Positions 25,404 through 33,974 of a stretch of 64,000 nt of DNA are shown here, one piece after another. Where the stretch lies: contig JABFXY010000006.1 of assembly GCA_013361525.1 (NCBI GenBank), positions 226,582 through 290,581 on the forward strand, read 5' to 3'. The stretch's first letter is position 1. Every line of letters begins with the position of its first letter. The position numbers and the translations under genes were made by a program. The notes under the pieces were generated by a model that did no database searches, had not been told where the DNA came from, and saw only the letters and a program-made list of their open reading frames with translations. This stretch comes from Polyangiaceae bacterium. Lineage in GTDB: Bacteria > Myxococcota_A > Polyangia > Polyangiales > Polyangiaceae.

Positions 25404-26921
25404 TCAGATCACCGGCGGCGGCGCCTTCGAAAGCGGCCTCACGTCGAGCGCGAAAGGGATCGTCACGGTCACCGTCGTGGTCCCCTTCGCCTGGTCGGCC
25501 GACAGCACGACGCTGCCGGCGTGCTGCTCCACGATCTTACGAACGATCGCGAGCCCGAGGCCCGTGCCGGCGGGCTTCGTCGTGAAGAACGGATCGAAGA
25601 CCTCCGCGAGGATGCGCGGATCGATGCCGCCGCCGCTGTCCGTCAGCGTGAGGACGACCTCGTCGCCGATGCGTTCGACGCGCGCGGTGAGGTCGCCGCC
25701 CTGAGGCATCGCATCCACCGCGTTGACGACGAGGTTCAACACGACCTGCTTCAGCTTCTCGAGATCGCCGAGCACCGTGGAGCGCGGTGCGAGATCGCGC
25801 GTGACGCGGACCTTCGAGCTGCTCGTCGCGCCGTCCTCGAGATCGAGCACGTCGGACACGACGCGATCGAGATCGACGGGCTCGCGCTGCGGCGGACGCG
25901 GGCGCGCGAGCTCCAGGAACTCCGTGAGCAGGCGCTCGAGTCGGCGCACCTCGCCGACGACGATCTCCACGCGGCGCCGCATCGGCCCGCGCACCTTCGC
26001 GTCTTCGATGCGATCGATCCCGCGCCCGAGCAGATGCAGCTCCAAAACGGCTGCGTTCAGCGGATTGCGGATCTCGTGCGCCAGCCCCATCGCGAGCGGC
26101 GCCATCGCGTTCATCGCTTCGGCGTTCGCGGCTCTTCGTTCGAGCGCGCGGCGCTCGGTCGCGTCGACGCCGATGCCGTAGACGTGATCGGGCACACGCG
26201 GGTCGTCCTCGGTGACGCTGGAAAGGCGCCAGAGCACGCGGCGGACGGCACCGGTTCCGTCACGCATGCCCACCTCGAACTCCTTCGTCGCAGTGCCCGC
26301 CACGGCGTCGCGAAACATCGCGATGAACCGCTTGCGATCGGCCCCGTCGATCCACTGCTCGGCGAACGCCTTGCCCCGCGCATCGACGTCCGTTGCACCG
26401 AGGAGCGCGGCGAGCTTTGCATTGAAGAAGACGACGTCGCCATCCACGTCCAGGCCGAGGATGAGCACCTCGGTCGCGTTCATCAGCGCGTCGTAGCGGC
26501 GCTCGTATTTCTCGCGCTCGCGCAGCAGCCGCACCTTCTGCAGGGCCTGCTGCACGGTCGAGACCAGCTCTTCCGGTCGAAACGACTTCAACACGAACCC
26601 GGCGGCGCCTGCGCGAAGCGCGCTGATGGCGCTCTCGACCGTCGCGTTGCCGGTGAGGAGGACGACCTCGCCGTGGGCCATGACCGCGCGCAGCGGCGCG
26701 ATGAGATCGATGCCGTACGCATCGGGCAAGCGAACGTCCACGATCGCGACGTCGAACGGCCTGCCCCGCGCGATCTCGAGGCCGCTCTGCGCGTCGTGCG
26801 CGACGACGATCTCCACCTTTCCGCCCTCCGAGCCGGCAAGCTCGGGCGATCGCTCGAGGACGTCCTTCACGTTCTCCGCGAGGTCGAGGTTGTCGTCCAG
26901 CAAGAGAACCCGCGCGGCCAC
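25404..26921 (-). CDS. Response-regulator / PAS / histidine kinase hybrid
   Basis: About 505 residues if it starts at the GTG at 26921 (AAGGA lies close upstream; a second GTG at 26939 is possible). The frame stays open much further into the opposite-strand gene, but that part is not protein-like. Residues 1-125 are a receiver domain with phospho-acceptor Asp62 (VAIVDVRLPD) and FVLKSFRP for the conserved Lys. A PAS domain follows (about 140-255: NATEVLILGLDVDGDVVFFNAKLAALLG). The kinase core has His282 in LAHEIRNPLNA, the N box LVVNAVDAMPQG, and FDPFFTTKPAGTGLGLAI. The receiver-first order suggests a kinase modulated by an upstream phosphorelay. It is divergent from obg with 51 bp between starts. 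Confidence 0.88.
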   Translation of the reverse strand: MAARVLLLDDNLDLAENVKDVLERSPELAGSEGGKVEIVVAHDAQSGLEIARGRPFDVAIVDVRLPDAYGIDLIAPLRAVMAHGEVVLLTGNATVESAISALRAGAAGFVLKSFRPEELVSTVQQALQKVRLLREREKYERRYDALMNATEVLILGLDVDGDVVFFNAKLAALLGATDVDARGKAFAEQWIDGADRKRFIAMFRDAVAGTATKEFEVGMRDGTGAVRRVLWRLSSVTEDDPRVPDHVYGIGVDATERRALERRAANAEAMNAMAPLAMGLAHEIRNPLNAAVLELHLLGRGIDRIEDAKVRGPMRRRVEIVVGEVRRLERLLTEFLELARPRPPQREPVDLDRVVSDVLDLEDGATSSSKVRVTRDLAPRSTVLGDLEKLKQVVLNLVVNAVDAMPQGGDLTARVERIGDEVVLTLTDSGGGIDPRILAEVFDPFFTTKPAGTGLGLAIVRKIVEQHAGSVVLSADQAKGTTTVTVTIPFALDVRPLSKAPPPVI

Positions 26922-26947
26922 GATGTCCTTGCTTACCACGACGGGTC

Positions 26948-26957
26948 GCACGCGTGC
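26948..26957. promoter_or_regulatory. 10-bp palindrome in the kinase/obg intergenic region
   Basis: GCACGCGTGC at 26948-26957 lies in the 51-bp gap between the divergent kinase gene and obg. In so short a shared promoter region it may regulate one or both genes. A 10-bp palindrome alone is weak evidence. Confidence 0.3.
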
Positions 26958-26972
26958 TAAGACCGCCAACCC

Positions 26973-28487
26973 ATGCGCTTCGTCGATCACTGTAAAATCC
27001 GTGTCGTCGCTGGCGACGGCGGAAACGGATCGGCGGCGTTCCGCCGCGAGAAGTTCGTGCCGTTCGGTGGCCCCTCCGGCGGTGACGGCGGCAAAGGCGG
27101 CGACGTGATTCTGGAGGCCGCCGAGGGCCTGTCGTCGCTGCAAGACGTCGTCTACCAGCGAACGATCTCCGCCGACCGCGGCGAGCACGGCCAAGGCAGC
27201 GACTGCTACGGCCGAGGCGGCGAGGATCGCCTCGTGCGCGTGCCCGCCGGGACGCAGGTGTTCGACGAGGACACCGAATCCCTCGTCGCCGACCTCACCC
27301 AAAACGGCCAGCGCTTCGTCGTCGCGCGCGGCGGACGCGGCGGACGCGGCAACAAACACTTCGCGACCCCGCAAGACCGCGCCCCGCGACGCGCCGAAAA
27401 AGGCGAGCAAGGCGAGGCGAAAAACCTTCGTCTCGAGCTCAAGGTCATGGCGGACGTGGGCCTCCTCGGCTTCCCGAACGTCGGCAAGAGCACGTTCGTC
27501 TCCGCGGTCAGCAAGGCGCGGCCACGCATCGCCGACTATCCGTTCACGACGCTCGTCCCGACGCTGGGCGTGGTCGACGTGTTCGGCGGCGTGCGCGAAG
27601 GCGGGTCGAGCTTCGTCATCGCCGACATCCCCGGCCTCATTCCGGGTGCGAGCGACGGCATCGGCCTCGGTATCGAGTTCTTGAAGCACGTCGAGCGAAC
27701 CCGGGTGCTCCTGCACCTCGTGACGCTCGATCACGCGCCCGAACGCGACCCTCTCGCCGACTACGACGCGATCCGCGCCGAGCTCGAGAAGTTCAGCCCG
27801 GAGCTCGCGGTGAGGCCCGAGGTCGTCGTGCTCTCGAAGGCCGACATCCCCGAGGTACGTGACGCACACGACGAGCTCGCCCGACGCTTCGCCGCGCGCG
27901 GCATCCCGCTCCGCCTCGCCAGCGCCGCCACGACGGAGGGCATCGAGCCCCTGGTGCTCGAGCTCTACCGTCGCGTGCGCGGTCTCGACTCGCCCGAAGA
28001 CGGCGAGCACGGCGCAAAAACCGCGATGCTCCCTCCCCCGCCCGCTTCGGAAGAGGCCGACGAGGACGCGCGGCCGACCCTCAAGCCCCCCGCGAAGAAG
28101 CCGGCTGCGAAGAAGGCTGCGCCCAAGAAGAAGGTCGCGGCGCCCAAAAAGAAGGCCGCTGCGCCCAAAAAGAAGGCCGCTGCGCCCAAAAAGAAGGCCG
28201 CTGCGCCCAAAAAGAAGGCCGCTGCGCCCAATAAGAATGCCGCTGCGAAGAAGGCTGCTCCAAAGAAGAAAGTCGCTCCGAAGAAAGCCGCGCCCAAGAA
28301 GAAGGTCGCCGCGAAGAAGGTGGCAAGGAAGGCAGCGCCCAAGAAGAAGGTCGCCGCGAAGAAAGCTGCCAAGCCGAAGCGCGCCACGAGCAAGAAGCAG
28401 ACGCCGAAGAAGGCCGCTGCGCCCAAGAAGAAGGTCGCCGCGCCCAAGAAGAAAACCGCGTCCCGAAAGAAGCCGGGGCGCAGGTGA
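26973..28487 (+). CDS. obg: Obg-family GTPase with lysine-rich histone-like tail
   Basis: A 504-residue Obg/CgtA GTPase. Residues 1-158 are the Gly-rich Obg fold (VVAGDGGNGSAAFRREKF, GGPSGGDGGKGGDVIL, RGGRGGRGN). The G domain has the P-loop GFPNVGKST (166-174), DYPFTTLVPTLGVV, DIPGLIPGA and SKADIP. Obg acts in late 50S ribosome assembly and stress/cell-cycle control. The usual ~20-70-residue acidic C-terminal extension is replaced after about residue 365 by ~135 residues of Lys/Ala/Pro repeats like eukaryotic H1 or AlgP tails (units such as AAPKKKA). The DNA of the tail contains tandem 21-bp repeats. It shares a 4-bp GTGA overlap with holB. Confidence 0.95.
   Translation: MRFVDHCKIRVVAGDGGNGSAAFRREKFVPFGGPSGGDGGKGGDVILEAAEGLSSLQDVVYQRTISADRGEHGQGSDCYGRGGEDRLVRVPAGTQVFDEDTESLVADLTQNGQRFVVARGGRGGRGNKHFATPQDRAPRRAEKGEQGEAKNLRLELKVMADVGLLGFPNVGKSTFVSAVSKARPRIADYPFTTLVPTLGVVDVFGGVREGGSSFVIADIPGLIPGASDGIGLGIEFLKHVERTRVLLHLVTLDHAPERDPLADYDAIRAELEKFSPELAVRPEVVVLSKADIPEVRDAHDELARRFAARGIPLRLASAATTEGIEPLVLELYRRVRGLDSPEDGEHGAKTAMLPPPPASEEADEDARPTLKPPAKKPAAKKAAPKKKVAAPKKKAAAPKKKAAAPKKKAAAPKKKAAAPNKNAAAKKAAPKKKVAPKKAAPKKKVAAKKVARKAAPKKKVAAKKAAKPKRATSKKQTPKKAAAPKKKVAAPKKKTASRKKPGRR
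28141..28245 (+). repeat. 21-bp tandem repeat inside obg
   Basis: The 21-bp unit CGCCCAAAAAGAAGGCCGCT(G) is present in four perfect consecutive copies starting at 28141, 28162, 28183 and 28204, followed by one diverged copy at 28225-28245. It encodes seven residues per unit in the basic tail. Perfect identity suggests recent expansion and copy-number variability. Confidence 0.9.
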
Positions 28488-29518
28488 GCCTCGCCGACGT
28501 GCTGGGTCAGGAGGGCGCGGTCGCGACCCTCCGCCGCGCGATCGACGAAGGACGTGCGCACCACGCGTATCGGTTCGAGGGCCCCGACGGCACCGGCAAA
28601 GAGCTCGCGGCGTTCGGCTTCGCGCAGGCGCTCGTGTGCACCGAGGGCCGAGGATGCGGGAAGTGCAACGCGTGCAGGCGCGCCGTCACGTTCTCCACGA
28701 GCGAGCCACACGTCCCGCTGCACCCGGACGTGATCCTCCTGCAGCGCGGTCTCTACGCGGACGTGCTCCGCGCGGAGACGGGCAAGAAGCTCGAAGAGAA
28801 GATGGGCATCAGCGTCGACCAGGTCCGCCAGGTCGTGCTCGCGCAGGTGGGGTTCACCCCCGCCGAAGGACGCGCCCGCATCTTCATCATCCGCGACGCG
28901 CACGACATGACCCCGAACGCAGCGAACGCGCTTTTGAAGACGCTCGAGGAGCCGCGTCCCGCGACCCATTTCGTCCTGCTCACATCGCGCCCCGACAAGC
29001 TCCTTCCGACGATTCGTTCACGCACGATGCCGATTCGGTTCGCGCCGCTCGCACCCGACATCCTGCGGACGATCCTCTCCTCGAAGGGTGTCGCCGCCGA
29101 CGTGATCGAGGACGCGATCGCGCTCGGCGAAGGCAGTGTCTCGGCCGCGCTCGAGAACGTCGACGAAGAGATGGTCGCGCGTCGCAAGGCGTTCATCGAA
29201 GGCGCGTTGAAGGCTGCCGCCTCACGAAATCCGGCCCGCGCCGTCTCCTTCGCAGAGAAGGCCGACGTCGATCGCACGAACGCGAAACAAGAGCTCCTCG
29301 GCTTCGCAGCGCACCTCGATCGCACCGCACGCCGAATCGCCGCGACCGATCCGGCCGGCGCCGGCGCGATCGCGCGCGGCTACCAGGCGGTCCTCGCGAC
29401 CATCACCGACTTCGAGCAGGCGAACGCGGCGCCGATCCTCGCGTACTCGAAGCTTCTCATCACGCTCGGTCGCAACGGAGCCGCGCGCGCAGCGCTGCGC
29501 GATCTCCCCGAGAAATAG
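28484..29518 (+). CDS. holB: DNA polymerase III delta-prime subunit-like protein
   Basis: A 344-residue clamp-loader AAA+ protein starting at a GTG that overlaps the obg stop by 4 bp (GTGA), so the two are translationally coupled. A degenerate P-loop FEGPDGTGKELAA (Lys followed by Glu, not Ser/Thr) fits delta-prime, which does not hydrolyse ATP. The Cys4 zinc module is present: CTEGRGCGKCNAC. The sensor-like NAANALLKTLEEPRPATHFVLLTSRPDKLLPTIRSR motif is typical of DnaX/HolB. It should act in the clamp-loader complex at the replication fork. Obg and HolB coupling is unusual but fits a growth-related operon. Confidence 0.9.
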   Translation: MSLADVLGQEGAVATLRRAIDEGRAHHAYRFEGPDGTGKELAAFGFAQALVCTEGRGCGKCNACRRAVTFSTSEPHVPLHPDVILLQRGLYADVLRAETGKKLEEKMGISVDQVRQVVLAQVGFTPAEGRARIFIIRDAHDMTPNAANALLKTLEEPRPATHFVLLTSRPDKLLPTIRSRTMPIRFAPLAPDILRTILSSKGVAADVIEDAIALGEGSVSAALENVDEEMVARRKAFIEGALKAAASRNPARAVSFAEKADVDRTNAKQELLGFAAHLDRTARRIAATDPAGAGAIARGYQAVLATITDFEQANAAPILAYSKLLITLGRNGAARAALRDLPEK

Positions 29519-29550
29519 CCCGGTAATCGCGCAGCCACCACGTGCCGCGT

Positions 29551-30372
29551 TTAGATCGAAACGCCGTCGATCAAGCCGAGCACGAGGAAGCCGTCCTCGA
29601 CGTCGAGGCGCACGGCCGTCCACCCGCGCTCCAGCGCGACCCAACCCGCGAGCGCCCAGGCCGTCGGCTCGTCGGTCGCGAAGCCGTGCGTCGCGATCTC
29701 CCAGGCGGAGCGGTCGGGCATCGCATCGAGCGCGTCGCGCGTCAGCTTGCGGGCGTCGTTCGAAAGCGTCGGGTTGTGCGCGCCCCACACCCACGACCGA
29801 TGAGGAGCGGAGAACGAGCCGAGCACGGTTTGCCGCCCGCGCGCCACGACGGCACCGCCGCGGCGAATCTCGTAGGTCCCGGTCGTCATGTCCGGCACGA
29901 CCTCGCCGTCGTCGTCGACGCCGAAACGCTCGTGAAGGGCGCCCGATACCTGCCGCAGCTTACCGAGCACCTCGTCGCGACGGCCGTCGAAAGCCGCGCT
30001 CGGCACATTCACGAGGCCGGGAAGGAACGCGACCGACGGCGCATCTCCACGGCGGTCGGCGCGCACGAACGTGCCGCCGTGGACCGCGTCGACCTCGATG
30101 CCTTCGAGCGCGCACAACGCCTCGATCGCCTTGCCCAGCACCGGTGCGAGCGCCCGTGCGTCGGGCGAACCGAATGCGCGGTCGACTTCGCGCTCGTCGC
30201 CCATGATCTCCTCGACCTGCACGTCCGCGACCTGCAGCTCGCCGCGCGGATCGCGCACGAGCTCCACGAGCACGCGGCCCCACGCGGCGAGCGCAAAGTG
30301 CTCGCGCAAAAGCGCCGACACGTCCGCGAGGATCGAGGCTTCCTCGTCGTCTCGCTCCACCATCGCCGTCAT
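29551..30372 (-). CDS. Unknown protein, DUF6882-like C-terminus, third gene of the thiE operon
   Basis: A 273-residue cytoplasmic protein. I choose the ATG at 30372 because it overlaps the upstream stop as ATGA and has GGGGA in front; longer starts (30384) exist. The N-terminal half (LADVSALLREHFALAAWGRVLVELVRD, GEREVDRAFGSPDARALA) is an unrecognised alpha/beta domain. The C-terminal third, SFSAPHRSWVWGAHNPTLSNDARKLTRDALDAM followed by AWALAGWVALERGWTAVRLD, resembles DUF6882-type proteins, where 'W.WgwaNpsls' is typical. No enzyme signature is visible. Position as the last gene after thiE and a membrane protein gene, with overlaps, suggests a linked function of unknown kind. Confidence 0.7.
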   Translation of the reverse strand: MTAMVERDDEEASILADVSALLREHFALAAWGRVLVELVRDPRGELQVADVQVEEIMGDEREVDRAFGSPDARALAPVLGKAIEALCALEGIEVDAVHGGTFVRADRRGDAPSVAFLPGLVNVPSAAFDGRRDEVLGKLRQVSGALHERFGVDDDGEVVPDMTTGTYEIRRGGAVVARGRQTVLGSFSAPHRSWVWGAHNPTLSNDARKLTRDALDAMPDRSAWEIATHGFATDEPTAWALAGWVALERGWTAVRLDVEDGFLVLGLIDGVSI

Positions 30373-31073
30373 CCGCGTCCCCATCGTTCGTACTCGCCGG
30401 CCTCGAAGCGCGCGCCGGTCCACGCGACGATCGTCGTGTCGGCCTTCAAGACGACCGCGATCGCGCGGCCGGTCGCTTGATACTCGGCGAACACGGCGCC
30501 GGGCCCGATGTTCGGCGCACCTCTGCCGAGCCGCTCGAGGTGCACGAAGAGGCGTCGTTTTCGCTGCATCACGATTCCGCCGATCTCGAGCGACGAAGGA
30601 GGCTCGCCGATGATCTCGACCTCGACCCGCGACACCCACCCGATGTCTTTGCGCGGCGCCGCGAACGCGACGACCGCTTCTTCTTTGGCACCCTCGGGTG
30701 CGATGAAGATCGCGCCGACCGTCTCGCCGGACTCCGTCATCGCAAGCGCACCCGCGAGCCAGCGCTCGGTGTGCGCTTTGCCGATGCCTCCGCCCTTCGT
30801 CGGATCGTCGGCTTCGACACCCACGACGTCGTTCAGCGAAAGCGGTAGACGCGCGAGTGGATCTGCTTTGGGAGGCGCGTTCACGTTCGAGTCATTCTGC
30901 GGTGCAGAGGCGTGCGGTGCGGCGGCGTGCGGTGCAGAGGCGTGCGGTGGAGCGGCGACGATGGCGGGCGGTTCGACGCGCTCTTGGTCGCGCCGTGCGG
31001 CCCGCCTCGCCGCCAAAAGTCCTGCCCCAGCTGCCGCCGCGGCGGCGACGCCCGCGAGCACCAAAAAGCTCAC
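30369..31073 (-). CDS. Single-pass membrane protein in the thiE operon
   Basis: A 234-residue protein starting at a GTG (31073) that overlaps the thiE stop by 4 bp. It begins with a signal-anchor helix (FLVLAGVAAAAAAGAGLLA) followed by basic residues, an Ala/Pro/His-rich linker with repeated APHA-like units (about residues 35-70), and a globular domain from about residue 85: LPLSLNDVVGVEADDPTKGGGIGKAHTERWLAGALAMTE, then AIFIAPEGAKEEAVVAF and RLFVHLERLG. I recognise no family. Co-transcription with thiE and the DUF6882-like protein is shown by the overlaps at both ends. Confidence 0.7.
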   Translation of the reverse strand: MSFLVLAGVAAAAAAGAGLLAARRAARRDQERVEPPAIVAAPPHASAPHAAAPHASAPQNDSNVNAPPKADPLARLPLSLNDVVGVEADDPTKGGGIGKAHTERWLAGALAMTESGETVGAIFIAPEGAKEEAVVAFAAPRKDIGWVSRVEVEIIGEPPSSLEIGGIVMQRKRRLFVHLERLGRGAPNIGPGAVFAEYQATGRAIAVVLKADTTIVAWTGARFEAGEYERWGRG

Positions 31074-31735
31074 GGTCGGGGACCCGCAAACGCTTCTAAA
31101 AGAGCCTGGGTCCGCGCGCAAACACCGCCTGCCCCTTCCGACGCCTTCGGCACGAGCGCGCTGATCACCGCGACACAATCGACGACCCCGGAGAGCTCCG
31201 CCGCGCGGGCGACGCCGATACCGCCGATCGCGACCACGGGAAGCGTCGGACGCCTGGCTTTCACCCGAGCCGCGAGGCTCTTCGCACGCTCCAGCCCGAG
31301 CACGGGATCAGGACGCGCTTTGCTGATCGTCGAGAACACGGGGCCGATCGCGATGTAGTCGATGGGCTCGTCGAGCGCGCGATCGAGCTGCTCTTCGTTG
31401 TGCGTCGAGAGGCCGACCGCCACGTGCGCGCTGCATCGCTCGGCGAGCGAGCGCACCTCACGCGGCGCCAGGTCGGTCTGCCCGACATGGACGCCTCCGA
31501 CCCCGGCGAGCAATGCGATATCGACGCGATCATTCACGTAGAACGGCGTCCGCGCCTCGCGTGCCGCGCGGTCCAAGCCACGTGCGATCGCGAGGAAGCG
31601 AGCACCGTCGCAATTTTTCGCCCGTAGCTGCAGAGCGCAGACGCCCCGTTGGAGAATTGCTTCACCGAACCCGATGGGGTCGATCCCTACGTGGTCGACC
31701 GCCTCGAGGTCGACGATCGCGTAAACGCCGCGCAC
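31070..31735 (-). CDS. thiE: Thiamine phosphate synthase
   Basis: A 221-residue TIM-barrel enzyme that joins HMP pyrophosphate and thiazole phosphate to thiamine phosphate. Recognised motifs: LQLRAKN near residue 37, FYVNDRVDIALLAGVGGVHVGQTDL (about 65-90), VGLSTHNEEQL, IDYIAIGPVFST and VVAIGGIGVARAAEL, which is the phosphate-binding end. Length matches the family. It is the first gene of a three-gene unit with 4-bp overlaps. No thiamine (TPP) riboswitch was recognised in the 50 bp upstream before the divergent secreted-protein gene at 31786, and no other thi genes are present. Confidence 0.92.
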   Translation of the reverse strand: MRGVYAIVDLEAVDHVGIDPIGFGEAILQRGVCALQLRAKNCDGARFLAIARGLDRAAREARTPFYVNDRVDIALLAGVGGVHVGQTDLAPREVRSLAERCSAHVAVGLSTHNEEQLDRALDEPIDYIAIGPVFSTISKARPDPVLGLERAKSLAARVKARRPTLPVVAIGGIGVARAAELSGVVDCVAVISALVPKASEGAGGVCARTQALLEAFAGPRP

Positions 31736-31785
31736 GCGGCTCAGGGTAGAGCGCGCACCCGAGCTGAGCTACACGTCTTTTTGTC

Positions 31786-33312
31786 ATGACAGCCCGGTGG
31801 CGTGCCTCCGCCGCAGCGCTCTTAGCGCTGCTTCTGCCCTCCTCTGCCGCTCTCGCCCAAGAAGCGCCGAAAGAGCAGCCGCCCGCGACCGCAAAGCCCG
31901 CCCCTGAAAAGCCGGCCACGGACAAGGCCGCCCCGAAGGTGCCCGTTCAATCGCCGGTCGCGAAGAAGAAGCCCGCCGAGGAGAAGAAGGCCGTCAGCAT
32001 CGAAATGAGCGTCACGGCCACCTCGCCGGATCCGCCGTGGCTCCTGCGCATCGAAAACACGAGCGACGTACCGGTGCGCATCCCAGCGGATTCGCGCCTG
32101 CTTCATTTCGATCTGAAGGCGAGCAAAGGCGGGACGAAGAAGTGCGCGCCCCCGAAGGGCCTCGTCCCGAAGGACTTCGACCAAAAGCGTGAGCTCTTCC
32201 TCAAACCCGGCGAGGTCTACGAGGAAGAGATCGATCCGCGCATGTATTGCTTCGGCGATACGACGGATTTCCTCCGTCCGGGCACGAAGCTCACGCCGCA
32301 CTTCGGCTTCGGGAAGTCGTGGGGCGCCCCCAAAGAGCCGTTCGTCGCGCAGAGCACCGACGATCTCGCGCCCAACACGCCGCTCAAGTCCGTCAGCGGC
32401 TTGGAGTTCACGCTGCCACCGGTGCCTTCTCCTCCGCCGGCACCAGGCGCCGCGCCTGGCGCGCCCGGCACGAACGGACCCAAGCCGGTCGGCGAGATGG
32501 GCAGCGGCATCGATACGCCGGGCGCGAAGCCCGCACCGGGTCCAGCGCCGAAGCCCGCTCCCGCACCTACGAGCGCCGGTGGCACCGCTCCGGCAGGCTC
32601 GCCGCAGACACCCGCGCCGGGCCCCGAGGGCGATGCCCCGACCGACGGCCAGCCGGCACAGCCCGCGATCGTCGACAAGAACGCCGGGCACCTCGACGTT
32701 TTCGTGAGCCGCTTGATCGACGCGTCCGCGCCGCGCGACATCGTCCTCACGGTGCGCGCCAAGAACGAAGGAAAACGCAAGCTCGCTGCGGTCTTGCGCG
32801 GTCGCATGCTCCACTTCCACGTCGAAGAGGTGGGCGCTGACAACCGCACGCTGCGCAACGTCGACTGCACTCACCAGAATGCCGGACACGGCATCGCGAC
32901 GGAGATGATCTCGCAGGTCGGCCCTGGCAAAGAGGTCTCGATCCCGCTCTCGATCTCCGAAATCTGCCCGCGCGGCACCTTCCCGAAGCCGGGCCTCTAC
33001 CGCATCACACCGAAGCTCGACACCGCACAAGAGGGCGAGGTGTTGAAGCACGATCCCTGGCTCGGCCAAGCGCTCGCGCGTCAGTCTGCGCTCGTCCGTC
33101 TCGCGACCGCGAAGGACGGCTACTACTACGCCTCGCCGCGCAGCGGCCCGAAGAACCTTCCCCCCAACACGCTGATGGTCGCGGGCGAGCAGTTGCCGAC
33201 ACCCGGGACGCGCCCCGAACAACAGGCACCCGCAGAGCCGAAAAAGCCCCCGCCCAAGAAGCCCGCGCCCGAGCCGGTGCAGCTCCCTCCGCCGGGCGGC
33301 GAGCCGACCTAA
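31786..33312 (+). CDS. Secreted Pro/Ala/Lys-rich protein of unknown function
   Basis: A 508-residue exported protein: signal peptide with an ASAAALLALLLPSSAALAQ core, then a ~50-residue Lys/Ala/Pro-rich linker. Two similar domains follow. The first starts near VSIEMSVTATSPDPPWLLRIENTSDVPVRIPADSRLLHFDL; the second near LDVFVSRLIDASAPRDIVLTVRAKNEGKRKLAAVLRGRMLHFHV, sharing the 'N.s...v.i.ad.r.l.F.v' pattern, so an internal duplication around a Pro/Gly-rich spacer (about 215-295) is likely. Beta-rich, probably Ig-like folds. It is divergent from thiE. No function can be assigned. Confidence 0.7.
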   Translation: MTARWRASAAALLALLLPSSAALAQEAPKEQPPATAKPAPEKPATDKAAPKVPVQSPVAKKKPAEEKKAVSIEMSVTATSPDPPWLLRIENTSDVPVRIPADSRLLHFDLKASKGGTKKCAPPKGLVPKDFDQKRELFLKPGEVYEEEIDPRMYCFGDTTDFLRPGTKLTPHFGFGKSWGAPKEPFVAQSTDDLAPNTPLKSVSGLEFTLPPVPSPPPAPGAAPGAPGTNGPKPVGEMGSGIDTPGAKPAPGPAPKPAPAPTSAGGTAPAGSPQTPAPGPEGDAPTDGQPAQPAIVDKNAGHLDVFVSRLIDASAPRDIVLTVRAKNEGKRKLAAVLRGRMLHFHVEEVGADNRTLRNVDCTHQNAGHGIATEMISQVGPGKEVSIPLSISEICPRGTFPKPGLYRITPKLDTAQEGEVLKHDPWLGQALARQSALVRLATAKDGYYYASPRSGPKNLPPNTLMVAGEQLPTPGTRPEQQAPAEPKKPPPKKPAPEPVQLPPPGGEPT

Positions 33313-33339
33313 CCGCGATTCGAGCTTTCGAAAAATCGA

Positions 33340-33376
33340 GCGCCGCGAATTCCGCCTTCACAGGCGGACGCGGCGC
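33340..33376. terminator. Hairpin after the secreted-protein gene
   Basis: GCGCCGCG (33340-33347) pairs with CGCGGCGC (33369-33376), and CCGCC (33352-33356) with GGCGG (33363-33367) in the same hairpin with a TTCACA loop. It begins 28 bp beyond the stop at 33312 and faces the convergent gene at 33519. The remaining 33377-33518 holds nothing recognised except a weaker GCCGCG/CGCGGC pair. Confidence 0.6.
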
Positions 33377-33518
33377 ATTCCTCACGTCAGCTCGCGAGCT
33401 CCGCTCTTCGTCACGCTTCATACCGCCCAATCGCCGCGACTCCTGCCGCGGCTTTCGCTTTCGGTGCGTTGCGCTTCAGAGCCTCGCTCGCAAGCGACGT
33501 GCCCTCGTCATCGAGCGC

Positions 33519-33824
33519 TCAGCGCGCGTTCTGATCGATCATGTTGTAGAGCAGCTCGGTCTCCGCCCTCGTCGGCGCGATGGAACCCTGCATGGCGTTC
33601 CACATGCGGGTGGTGACATCGCGGGCCTCGACCACGCGGCTCGACTTCAAAATGATACAGAAGTCCGGCACTTTGAGGTTAGCCGCCCAGTCGAGATCCA
33701 CACGGATCTGCCGCATGGCCGTATCGACCTTGACGCTCTTCACGTAGCTACGGTTTTCGAAGAGTACGTCCATACGTGCCTGAAACTCTTCCAAACTCGT
33801 GGGGCTATAGACTTCCCATCCCAT
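33519..33824 (-). CDS. Orphan 101-residue protein of unknown function
   Basis: A 101-residue protein with AGAGG before its ATG (33824). The sequence is unusual for the window, richer in Met, Asn, Tyr and Ile and with fewer Ala/Arg residues: SPTSLEEFQARMDVLFENRSYVKSVKVD, LDWAANLKVPDFCIILKSSRVVEARDV and TELLYNMIDQNAR. It is predicted soluble and mixed alpha/beta. I recognise no family. It stands alone between convergent and co-directional genes, with a 280-bp upstream region carrying a strong leader hairpin, a 14-bp palindrome and three 14-bp direct repeats, implying regulation. Confidence 0.65.
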   Translation of the reverse strand: MGWEVYSPTSLEEFQARMDVLFENRSYVKSVKVDTAMRQIRVDLDWAANLKVPDFCIILKSSRVVEARDVTTRMWNAMQGSIAPTRAETELLYNMIDQNAR

Positions 33825-33843
33825 AGTGCCTCTTCTCGTTTGA

Positions 33844-33864
33844 GGGGGGCGCCCTTCGCCCCCC
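33844..33864 (-). promoter_or_regulatory. GC hairpin in the leader of the 101-residue gene
   Basis: GGGGGGCG (33844-33851) and CGCCCCCC (33857-33864) form a perfect 8-bp stem with a 5-nt loop about 20 nt upstream of the ATG at 33824, just outside the ribosome binding site. If transcribed it would sit in the 5' leader and could act as an attenuator or a stability element. Confidence 0.5.
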
Positions 33865-33974
33865 TACGCCAGGACAAGAGTCGTCCCGGCAATCCAAATC
33901 GTCAACGCCCGACATATGCGGCGTCGAGGAAAAGGTACGACAGCGCTGCATCCGCCCTTCCTCCGAGATGGATC

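Noticed and set aside
26922..28010. Extension of the histidine-kinase frame far upstream into obg
   Set aside because: The extra residues are antisense to obg and not protein-like; a GTG near 26921 begins the receiver domain.
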